From an uncultured Rhodanobacter sp. (GTDB lineage: Bacteria > Pseudomonadota > Gammaproteobacteria > Xanthomonadales > Rhodanobacteraceae), in assembly GCA_937906285.1 (NCBI GenBank), contig CALCWL010000619.1, positions 1 through 7,631 of the forward strand: a stretch of 7,631 nt of DNA, written 5' to 3'. Of the stretch, positions 1-6,448 are shown piece by piece. The translations under genes were made by a program, and so were the position numbers. Each line of letters opens with the position of its first letter. Position 1 is the first letter of the stretch. The notes beneath the pieces were generated by a model. That model was not told where the DNA came from. It ran no database searches and was given only the letters and a program-made list of their open reading frames with translations.

Positions 1-64
1 CGCCCGAGTTTACGACAGCCACATGACGGTTTCGGTGGGGCTGGCAGCGACCGCGGGCTGCTGA
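1..64 (+). other. Possible 3' end of an upstream reading frame
   Basis: One + strand frame is open from the left edge and stops at TGA 62-64, encoding about 20 residues that end ...VGLAATAGC. This could be the C-terminus of a gene lying mostly outside the window, but the piece is too short to recognise or to distinguish from chance. The frame of the next gene is also open through this stretch, and the third + frame stops at 24-26. The rest of 1-99 shows no clear promoter or hairpin. Confidence 0.2.
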
Positions 65-99
65 CAGACTGCCCGCTCCCCCACCCGGTTTCATCCCGC

Positions 100-1131
100 A
101 TGGATTTTCCCAAGCCCGCCTTGCGCGATCCCTCGAACGTCATCAGCTATGCCAGCTACCTGCTGGTGGCGGCGGGCTTGCTGCTGGTCATCGACCTCCA
201 CCTGTTGCCGGCCCTGCTCGCGGGCCTGCTGGTGTTCGAGCTGGTGCAGTCGATGGCGCCGCTGCTCGGCCGGCGCATTTCCGGCGACCGCGCACGGCTG
301 GTGGTGGTGGCCGTGCTGGGCGCCATCGTGGTCGGCCTGCTGCTGCTGCTGATCCTCGGCGCGATCAGCCTGTTCCGGCACGAGCTCGGCAACCCCGAGC
401 TGCTTTGGCAGCAACAACTGATGCCGCTGGTGGAAAAGGCGCGCCAGCAGTTGCCGCCAGCCCTGGTCAACAACCTGCCCGACAGCGTCGACGACCTGCG
501 CGTGGGCGCGATCGAACTGGCGCGCAAGCACGCCGGCGCCCTGCAACTGGCCGGCAAGGGCGCGGTGCGCGTTTTCGTGCACATCCTCATCGGCCTGGTG
601 CTGGGCGCGATCGTGGCGCTCGGCCGGGCACGGCCGACGCACGAGATGGGCCCGCTTGCGGCGGCGCTGAGCCTGCGTTGCCTGCGGCTGGCGCAGGGAT
701 TCCACAACATCGTGTTCGCGCAGATCAAGATCTCGCTGATCAACACCGTGTTCACCGCGATCTTCCTGCTCGGCGTGCTGCCGCTGCTCGGCATCCACGT
801 GCCGCTGGCCAAGACGCTGGTGGTGGCCACCTTCATCGTCGGGCTGCTGCCGGTGATCGGCAACCTCATCTCCAACACCGCCATCACCATCGCCGGGTTG
901 TCGGTGTCGCTGGGCGTGGGCATCGCGGCGCTGGCGTTCCTGATCCTGATCCACAAGTTCGAGTACTTCCTCAACGCCCGCATCGTCGGCACCCAGATCC
1001 GCGCCCGCGCCTGGGAACTGCTGCTGGCGATGCTGCTGATGGAAGCCGCCTTCGGCCTCCCCGGCGTGGTCGCCGCACCGATCTACTACGCCTACCTGAA
1101 GCTGGAGCTGGAGGCGTGGGGGTTGGTGTGA
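100..1131 (+). CDS. AI-2E/PerM family transporter (integral inner-membrane protein)
   Basis: A 343-residue polytopic membrane protein of the AI-2E transporter (PerM/YdiK/TqsA) family. Hydrophobic segments lie at about residues 17-32, 35-49, 67-92, 157-175, 211-232, 237-257, 260-285 and 304-333, with a polar region at about 93-155 between the third and fourth, as usual in the family. Family-like signatures are PVIGN (251-255), an LNARIVG stretch (291-297) and a final hydrophobic hairpin with GLPGVVAAP (319-327). Some members export autoinducer-2 and others act as Na+/H+ antiporters or permeases of unknown substrate, so substrate cannot be assigned here. Length is slightly below the usual 350-370. 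The ATG at 100 is the first start codon in its frame and is needed to keep the first membrane segment, but it lacks a clear Shine-Dalgarno sequence, and the frame stays open upstream to the window edge. The family call is firm; the function is open. Confidence 0.88.
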   Translation: MDFPKPALRDPSNVISYASYLLVAAGLLLVIDLHLLPALLAGLLVFELVQSMAPLLGRRISGDRARLVVVAVLGAIVVGLLLLLILGAISLFRHELGNPELLWQQQLMPLVEKARQQLPPALVNNLPDSVDDLRVGAIELARKHAGALQLAGKGAVRVFVHILIGLVLGAIVALGRARPTHEMGPLAAALSLRCLRLAQGFHNIVFAQIKISLINTVFTAIFLLGVLPLLGIHVPLAKTLVVATFIVGLLPVIGNLISNTAITIAGLSVSLGVGIAALAFLILIHKFEYFLNARIVGTQIRARAWELLLAMLLMEAAFGLPGVVAAPIYYAYLKLELEAWGLV

Positions 1132-1192
1132 GGGCGGGGCGACGGATGAATCGAGCAGGATGGCGCGGTCCGCGGCTGGTGCGCACAGCTTC

Positions 1193-1221
1193 TTCGCCGA
1201 GCGCAAAGTTCCTGCTATCTT
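1193..1221 (+). promoter_or_regulatory. Candidate sigma-70 promoter of the S9 peptidase gene
   Basis: An extended -10 motif (TG at 1213-1214, one base, then TATCTT at 1216-1221) lies 17 bases after a weak -35-like TTCGCC (1193-1198). It would give a leader of about 65 bases ahead of the peptidase ATG. The -35 match is poor, so the call rests on the extended -10 and the position. No terminator was seen between the preceding membrane-protein gene and this one, so read-through transcription is also possible. Confidence 0.33.
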
Positions 1222-1277
1222 CGAAAATCAAGAGCCATTCGCCCGCGGGCGCAACGGCCGTATGGGGCGATCATTCC

Positions 1278-1284
1278 AGGGGAG
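1278..1284 (+). promoter_or_regulatory. Ribosome binding site deciding the S9 peptidase start
   Basis: AGGGGAG sits 8 bases before the ATG at 1293. The frame is open far upstream (to 405), so this site decides the start. It places the ATG directly ahead of a signal peptide. The same seven bases precede the receptor gene downstream. Confidence 0.8.
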
Positions 1285-1292
1285 TTGAATAC

Positions 1293-3323
1293 ATGCGACA
1301 CACGTTTTTTGACGCGTTGCTCGGCAGCGCGCTGGCCGCGGCATTGAGTCTGGGATCGGCTCATGCGGCCCAGCCCATTCCGGTGGAGGCGTTGGCCCGC
1401 TTGCCCGCACTGCAGTCCGTATCGATGAGTCCGGACGGCAAGCATCTGGTGGGGTTGATCCCCTCGCCCAACGACAAGGACGATACGGCACTGGCGACGT
1501 GGGATACGGACGCGCTGTCCGCCGGTCCCAGGGTGGTGACTCCTTCGGGCGACCACATGAAGTTCATCGCCGCCTACGCCATGAAGGCGGACAAGCTGCT
1601 GGCGATCGCCCGGCAGGAATGGACCGGCCACCTCGGTGGATGCGGCGAGGGCAAGTCCACCGGCGCCACCAAGACGTTCGTGGTGAAGACCTATCTTTCC
1701 GGCATTGACCAGAAGAATTTCGGCGAGGCCTTTGCCGACGACACCCGCAAGCTGGGCGTCAGCAAGAGCACCGAGCGCTGCCTGGAAATCGCCGGCACCT
1801 CGTCGCTGGTGGACATGCTGCCGCTGGATCCGGACCGCGTCATCATCAGCCAGTTGAGCCAGGTCACCTGGACCTCGAACTACTACCTCTACAACCTGAA
1901 AACCAAGGAGCGCGAGCTGCTGTTCAAGGGCGGCAACCGCGCCCGGCCTTCGCTCTTCGACTCCCGCACCGGCAAGGTGCTGGCCAAATCCGAGATCGAA
2001 CCCGTCGGCGGCGATTACGAACAGCGTGTGCTGCTGCTCAATGCCAAGACCGGCCAGTTCGAGTTGCAGCCTGCGCTGACCACCAAGCTTTCCCAGCGTT
2101 ACACCGTGACGGTGGACGGCCTCGACGACGCGACCGGCAAGTTCTACATCCTGACCGACCAGTTTTCCGACAAGCTGCAGGTGCGCATGTATGACCCGGC
2201 GACGCAGAAATACGACCCGGAGCCGGCCCTTGCCGACAAGAACTATTCCATCGGGGGTCTGCTTTTCAGCACGCGGGCGAGCAACTTCAACCAGATCGTC
2301 GGCTTCGTTGTCGATGGGCCGTATCGCCAGGTCGTCTACATCGACCCGGATTTGAAAGCCATCCAGGACTCGATCAAGCAGGCCTTTCCCGGCCAGCAGG
2401 TGAACATCGCCAGCTACACCGACGATCTGGCCAAGGTGCTGTTCACCACGCAGAGCGCCAGCGATCCGGCGGCCTACCATCTGCTGCTCGACAAGAAGCA
2501 GGTGGCCAACCTCGGCAGCACGCGCCCGTGGATCGGCAAGGACATGACCGGCGAGGAAAGCTGGGTGACCTACAAGGCGCGCGACGGGCGCGAGATTCCC
2601 GCGATCCTCGACCTGCCTGCAGGCTGGAAGCAGGGCGATGCGCCGGCGAAGGCGATCATCATGCCGCACGGCGGCCCATGGGCGCGGGACTACACGGGTT
2701 GGGACGCGTCGGGCTGGGTACCGATGCTCACTTCGCGCGGCTATGCCGTGTTGCGTCCGCAGTACCGCGGCTCGGAAGGTCTCGGTCGCGAGCTCTGGAT
2801 GGCCGGCGACAAGCAGTGGGGCCTGAAGATGTCCGACGACCTCGACGACGGCGCTGCGTGGCTCGTCTCGCAGGGTGTTGCCGCCAAGAACCAGATCGCG
2901 ATCTTCGGGTACTCGTACGGCGGGTTCGCGGCCGTGGCCGCCACCGTGCGTTCGCCGTCGCCGTACCAATGCGCCATTGCCGGCGCGCCGGTGGCAAATC
3001 TCGGTCGGCTGGGTACGTCCTGGAGCGACAACCGCCTGCAGCGCATCCTGCAGGGCCAGACCGTAAAGGGCATGGACCCCATGGAGAATGCGGACAAGGC
3101 GCACCTGCCGATCATGCTGTTCGACGGCGACCGCGATGTGCGTACTCCGCCGGCGATCCACGCCCATCCGTTCTACGAGGCCGTCAAGAACCGCGTGCCG
3201 GCCCAGTTCCATTGGATTCCGAACATGCCGCACAGCATGCCTTGGTATCCGAGCCAGCAGCGGCAGACCCTCAACTTGATCCTGGATTTCCTGGGCAAGA
3301 ATTGCGGGCAGATTTCAGGCTAG
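1293..3323 (+). CDS. Secreted S9 family (prolyl oligopeptidase-type) serine peptidase
   Basis: A 676-residue exported serine peptidase that would cleave peptides or oligopeptides in the periplasm or outside the cell. A signal peptide spans residues 1-25 (short N-region, alanine/leucine core, AHA before the likely cut). Residues of about 30-420 fit the beta-propeller that gates the active site in this family, including an SPDGKHL blade motif (about 48-54). The alpha/beta-hydrolase domain starts near 424 with the family-typical KARDGREIPA run. It carries the oxyanion segment HGGPW (459-463), nucleophile Ser541 in GYSYGG, Asp615 in DVRTP and His647 in MPHSMPW. The Ser-Asp-His spacings (74 and 32) match the S9 family as known from DPP4, so the enzyme looks intact and active. 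It has four cysteines (117, 163, 560, 671). The overall look is S9C (acylaminoacyl/dipeptidyl-peptidase type), but the exact specificity cannot be read. The start at 1293 is set by the ribosome binding site and signal peptide. The receptor gene follows 118 bases later on the same strand, suggesting a linked role in peptide use. Confidence 0.93.
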   Translation: MRHTFFDALLGSALAAALSLGSAHAAQPIPVEALARLPALQSVSMSPDGKHLVGLIPSPNDKDDTALATWDTDALSAGPRVVTPSGDHMKFIAAYAMKADKLLAIARQEWTGHLGGCGEGKSTGATKTFVVKTYLSGIDQKNFGEAFADDTRKLGVSKSTERCLEIAGTSSLVDMLPLDPDRVIISQLSQVTWTSNYYLYNLKTKERELLFKGGNRARPSLFDSRTGKVLAKSEIEPVGGDYEQRVLLLNAKTGQFELQPALTTKLSQRYTVTVDGLDDATGKFYILTDQFSDKLQVRMYDPATQKYDPEPALADKNYSIGGLLFSTRASNFNQIVGFVVDGPYRQVVYIDPDLKAIQDSIKQAFPGQQVNIASYTDDLAKVLFTTQSASDPAAYHLLLDKKQVANLGSTRPWIGKDMTGEESWVTYKARDGREIPAILDLPAGWKQGDAPAKAIIMPHGGPWARDYTGWDASGWVPMLTSRGYAVLRPQYRGSEGLGRELWMAGDKQWGLKMSDDLDDGAAWLVSQGVAAKNQIAIFGYSYGGFAAVAATVRSPSPYQCAIAGAPVANLGRLGTSWSDNRLQRILQGQTVKGMDPMENADKAHLPIMLFDGDRDVRTPPAIHAHPFYEAVKNRVPAQFHWIPNMPHSMPWYPSQQRQTLNLILDFLGKNCGQISG

Positions 3324-3353
3324 CTGAACGTTTTTGCCTGCCGGTTGAGGCGG

Positions 3354-3382
3354 TTGCACAGTTTCCGCCCACCGGCTACATT
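3354..3382 (+). promoter_or_regulatory. Candidate sigma-70 promoter of the TonB-dependent receptor gene
   Basis: TTGCAC (3354-3359) and TACATT (3377-3382) are separated by exactly 17 bases. The -35 keeps the TTG core and the -10 matches four of six consensus positions. The start of transcription would fall near 3388-3390, about 50 bases before the ATG, and would overlap the dyad described separately. Position, spacing and the location in a gap make this the best promoter candidate in the window, but it is not proven. Confidence 0.45.
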
Positions 3383-3386
3383 CGCT

Positions 3387-3408
3387 TAACCGCAAAATAA
3401 TGCGGTTA
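3387..3408. repeat. Perfect 8-bp inverted repeat at the receptor promoter (possible operator)
   Basis: TAACCGCA (3387-3394) and TGCGGTTA (3401-3408) are exact reverse complements separated by the six A/T bases AAATAA. The dyad lies 4 bases after the candidate -10 and spans the predicted transcription start. That suits a repressor operator, or a small hairpin at the 5' end of the transcript. The arms are too short and the distance to a T tract too great for a terminator. The regulator, if any, is not encoded in the window. Confidence 0.5.
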
Positions 3409-3425
3409 CAACAACTGGTCGATTT

Positions 3426-3432
3426 AGGGGAG
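3426..3432 (+). promoter_or_regulatory. Ribosome binding site deciding the receptor start
   Basis: AGGGGAG lies 9 bases before the ATG at 3442. An in-frame ATG at 3400 would add 14 residues but lies inside the dyad, has no ribosome binding site and would put charged residues ahead of the signal peptide. The start at 3442 is therefore preferred. Confidence 0.8.
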
Positions 3433-3441
3433 TGCTATTTC

Positions 3442-6354
3442 ATGAGCAAGTTTGTCCAACGAGGGCTTCAACGCTTGCCGCTGGCGATCGCGGTCGTTGC
3501 AGCGTTGCAGGTCACGCCTGTGTTCGCACAGGACCAGGCACCGGCAACCGACAGTGCCAGTCAGTCGACCAGCCAGCAGGCTGACACGACCAAGCAGCAG
3601 GATCAGAACAAGAAGGCCAAGGAACTGGAGACGGTTACCGTCACCGGTACCCTGCTGAAGCGTCCGGAATATCAGACCACCTCGCCCGTGCAGGTGATCG
3701 ACGTCCAGAACAACATTGCCAGCGGTCAATTCGACACCGCCGACTTCCTGCAGACGACCACCGCTGCGGCGGGCTCCACGCAGATCAATGGCCAGTTCGG
3801 TGGCTACATCGTCGAAGGCGGTACCGGTATCCAGACCGTCAACCTGCGCGGCCTGGGCGCCAACCGCACGCTCGTCCTGCTCGACGGCCAGCGCCCGGGT
3901 CCGGCCGGCACGCGCGGCCAGACCGGCGCGGGCTTCGACCTCAACGTGATCCCGCAAGTCATCCTGTCAAACATCGAAGTGGTCAAGGACGGTTCGTCGT
4001 CGCTGTACGGCTCCGACGCCGTGTCCGGCGTGGTCAACCTGATCACCAAGAAGCGCATGGACCGCCCCGAAATGACTTTCGCCGCCAGCATGCCTCAGCA
4101 TGGCGGCGGCGAGCAGTACACCTTGTCGTTCGGCACCGGCTGGAACTTCGACAAGGGCAGCGTAGTGCTGGCGGCACAGGTGGACCGGCTGAACGCGATC
4201 GAGCTGGGTGACCGCGACTTCCTCAAGTGCAGCCAGGATCGTGTCTGGGGCACCGACGGCCAGCGCATCGACCGCGAGGACCACTCCGTCATCGGAGGCA
4301 CCAGCCTCGGCGGTTGCAACAACCTATACGCCAACAGCATCATCAACTACTTCAATCCCGGCATTCGCTACGTGCCGTCCGTGGACGGCAGCACCGTCGG
4401 ACCGTTCCCCGGTTACCACCCACGGCCGAACCCGTCCAAGAGCTACGGCAACTCGCCGCAGGCGTACTACGAGGATCAGCTCAACTTCCCGTTCGTGGGC
4501 GACGCATACGCCATCAACCAGCGTCAGCGCGCCAGTGTCTATGCGGCCACGAATTTCAGCTTCGGCGAGGTGAACTGGAGCACCCAGTGGCTGGCGAACC
4601 GTCGTGAAACCAAGACGCACGGCTATCGTCAGTTCTTCCCGATCGTCTACAACCCGACGGACGACGATTACTACGAGCCCATCATGCCGTTCCCCTCGAA
4701 TGGCAAGGAGACCGTGGACTACTTCTACGGCACCACCAAGCTGGAAGGCCTGTTCGCCTCCACCGACAGCTGGTCGTGGGAAGTCGATGCCGGCTACAGC
4801 CGCTCCAGCGGCGATTACAGCCAGCTCGCGATCGATGCGCGCAAGAGCGGTGACCTGGGCGACGCTGCCAACGAGCTCGACACGCCGCTGGTCGACTACT
4901 TCGATCCGGGCATCCTGAACGGCGACAAGATGAGCCAGCTCATCAACGCCGTCGGCATGAACATCAAGGGCAACACGCTCTATACCCAAGCCACCGCCAA
5001 GGCGCTGGTGACCGGCAACCTGTTCACCCTGCCGGCCGGCGACGTTGGCTCGGCGTTCGGCCTCGAGTACCGCCATTACTCGATCGACGACCAGCCGTCG
5101 GAAGCATCCAAGAATGGCTGGCTGTGGGGTTCCAGCTCGGCCCAGGTCACTCGCGGACAGGATCATGTGACCGAGGCGTTTTCGGAAATCGATGTGCCGT
5201 TGCTGAAAGGCCTGCCGGCCGTCGAATCGCTGTCGGCAAACTTCTCCGGTCGCGCGTTCAAGTACGGCAGCATCGCCGGTACCGACAACGTGTGGAAGAC
5301 CGGCCTGAACTGGCAGGTCACCCCGACCTTCCGTCTGCGCGGCACGCTGGGTACGTCGTATCGCGCCCCGGGCCTCTACGAGCTCTACCTCGGCAACCAG
5401 ACCGGGTTCCTGGGCCAGCTCGGCATCGATCCCTGCATTCTGTGGGGCGACAGCAGCAACGATCGTCTGCGCGCCAACTGCGCAGCGGCGGGCATCCCGG
5501 CGAACTATCCCGGCGGCGGCGCTTCCGCGACGATTTATTCGGGCGGCGGTGCGGGCTTCCTGAAGCCGGAAACCTCGCGTGCAAAGTCGGCCGGTTTCGT
5601 CTGGCAGCCGACCTTCGCCAACCTGAACGTGGCGCTGGACTACTTCGACTACAACGTCCAGGGCGAGATCTCGCAGCTTGATGCCGGCGACATCGTGTTC
5701 GGCTGCTATGGCTCCACCGTTTATCCGAACACGTTCTGCAACCAGCTCAAGCGCAACCCGCCGAACGCGGCGGCCGATCCGAACCGGATCACCGAGATCT
5801 ACAGCGTCTACGTCAACATCAACCGCGAGCGGACCCGTGGTTACGACCTGCAGGTGAACTACAGCGACGACTTCTCGTTCGGCAAGCTGTCGGCGGAAGG
5901 CCAGGTCACATACACGATGTCCGACATCTACCAGCTGTTCGATTCTGCTGCGGCCAGCGGCCTGAGCTCGTCGGAACAGGTGGGTTACATCGGCCGTCCG
6001 AAGACGGTGGCCCGCAGCGTCATCAGCCTGGAGCGGGGCGACTGGACCTATACGTGGAATGGCCAGTATGTCAGCACCACCCGCAACAAGGACCTCAGCA
6101 ACATCTACACCTACCTGGGGTACAAGGGTGCCGCGCGCGACATCGAGGCGAGCTGGCAGCTCATCCACAACGTGTCGGTCGGCTATGAGCGCGGTCATTG
6201 GGGCGTGCTGGTCGGTATCCGCAACGTGTTCGATACCGAGCCGGATCTGATCTCGCCGAGCGCCGGCACCACGGTGGGCAACGCACCGCTGTATGCGTCG
6301 CAATACGACTGGTACGGCCGCACGTTCTTTGCGCGTCTGAACTACAAGTTCTGA
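3442..6354 (+). CDS. TonB-dependent outer-membrane receptor
   Basis: A 970-residue outer-membrane receptor that takes up a ligand using energy passed from TonB-ExbB-ExbD. A signal peptide spans residues 1-29 (cut after PVFA). It is followed by a Gln/Ser/Thr-rich linker (about 30-60), a TonB-box-like ETVTVTGT (63-70) and a plug domain at about 75-205. The plug holds the family motifs NLRGLGANRTLVLLDGQR (134-151) and SSSLYGSDAVSGVVNLITKK (185-204). The remainder, alternating in aromatic and polar residues, fits the 22-strand barrel. It ends in TFFARLNYKF, whose terminal Phe is the usual BAM insertion signal. The six cysteines fall in three close pairs (263/292, 665/680, 755/766), suggesting disulfide-locked loops. 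The type resembles the large receptors of Xanthomonadaceae and Caulobacterales rather than classical siderophore receptors. With an S9 peptidase just upstream, a peptide-derived ligand is a fair guess, but the ligand cannot be read from sequence. The gene has its own candidate promoter and a strong terminator. Confidence 0.94.
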   Translation: MSKFVQRGLQRLPLAIAVVAALQVTPVFAQDQAPATDSASQSTSQQADTTKQQDQNKKAKELETVTVTGTLLKRPEYQTTSPVQVIDVQNNIASGQFDTADFLQTTTAAAGSTQINGQFGGYIVEGGTGIQTVNLRGLGANRTLVLLDGQRPGPAGTRGQTGAGFDLNVIPQVILSNIEVVKDGSSSLYGSDAVSGVVNLITKKRMDRPEMTFAASMPQHGGGEQYTLSFGTGWNFDKGSVVLAAQVDRLNAIELGDRDFLKCSQDRVWGTDGQRIDREDHSVIGGTSLGGCNNLYANSIINYFNPGIRYVPSVDGSTVGPFPGYHPRPNPSKSYGNSPQAYYEDQLNFPFVGDAYAINQRQRASVYAATNFSFGEVNWSTQWLANRRETKTHGYRQFFPIVYNPTDDDYYEPIMPFPSNGKETVDYFYGTTKLEGLFASTDSWSWEVDAGYSRSSGDYSQLAIDARKSGDLGDAANELDTPLVDYFDPGILNGDKMSQLINAVGMNIKGNTLYTQATAKALVTGNLFTLPAGDVGSAFGLEYRHYSIDDQPSEASKNGWLWGSSSAQVTRGQDHVTEAFSEIDVPLLKGLPAVESLSANFSGRAFKYGSIAGTDNVWKTGLNWQVTPTFRLRGTLGTSYRAPGLYELYLGNQTGFLGQLGIDPCILWGDSSNDRLRANCAAAGIPANYPGGGASATIYSGGGAGFLKPETSRAKSAGFVWQPTFANLNVALDYFDYNVQGEISQLDAGDIVFGCYGSTVYPNTFCNQLKRNPPNAAADPNRITEIYSVYVNINRERTRGYDLQVNYSDDFSFGKLSAEGQVTYTMSDIYQLFDSAAASGLSSSEQVGYIGRPKTVARSVISLERGDWTYTWNGQYVSTTRNKDLSNIYTYLGYKGAARDIEASWQLIHNVSVGYERGHWGVLVGIRNVFDTEPDLISPSAGTTVGNAPLYASQYDWYGRTFFARLNYKF

Positions 6355-6374
6355 TCGCGAGGCGTTGGTGTAAC

Positions 6375-6410
6375 AAAGAAAGAGGCGACCTTCGGGTCGC
6401 CTCTTTCTTT
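6375..6410. terminator. Bidirectional intrinsic terminator between convergent genes
   Basis: A perfect 16-bp stem (6375-6390 with 6395-6410) closes on a TTCG tetraloop (6391-6394). The loop-proximal half of each arm is GC-rich (GGCGACC) and the outer half is A-rich on the left and T-rich on the right. It therefore gives a U-rich tail on whichever strand is transcribed. It starts 21 bases after the receptor stop on + and lies 39 bases beyond the rep stop on -, so it can end both transcripts. Confidence 0.93.
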
Positions 6411-6448
6411 AGCTGTGATGCCAGTGCGTAGCGGCGGCGACCGGGGAA

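Noticed and set aside
337..351. Five CTG repeats in the AI-2E gene
   Set aside because: They encode a leucine run in a membrane segment and are explained by codon preference. The tract is too short to suggest slippage-based phase variation.
1241..1250. GCCCGCGGGC palindrome in the leader of the S9 peptidase gene
   Set aside because: A 10-base GC palindrome is expected by chance in DNA this GC-rich, and no second copy or flanking symmetry was seen.
405..1292. In-frame extension of the S9 peptidase by 296 residues, overlapping the AI-2E gene in another frame
   Set aside because: The extension is Arg/Ala/Gly-rich without domain features. The signal peptide and ribosome binding site place the true start at 1293.
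1215..3233. A 672-codon open frame on the minus strand opposite the S9 peptidase
   Set aside because: Its translation has no recognisable domain, is rich in Arg, His, Val and Gly, and lies exactly antisense to a well-supported enzyme. It is an effect of strong GC bias at third codon positions.
3314..3335. Weak hairpin (TTCAG / CTGAA) followed by five T's at the S9 peptidase stop codon
   Set aside because: The stem is only 5 bp with two G-C pairs and overlaps the stop codon, so it is too weak to call a terminator. Some read-through into the receptor gene remains possible.
3400..3441. Alternative upstream ATG for the receptor at 3400
   Set aside because: It has no ribosome binding site, lies inside the promoter dyad and would disrupt the signal peptide layout. 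The ATG at 3442 has a strong site.
4324..6303. A 659-codon open frame on the minus strand opposite the receptor
   Set aside because: It has the same antisense composition pattern with no domain, and the + strand gene has all the expected receptor motifs.
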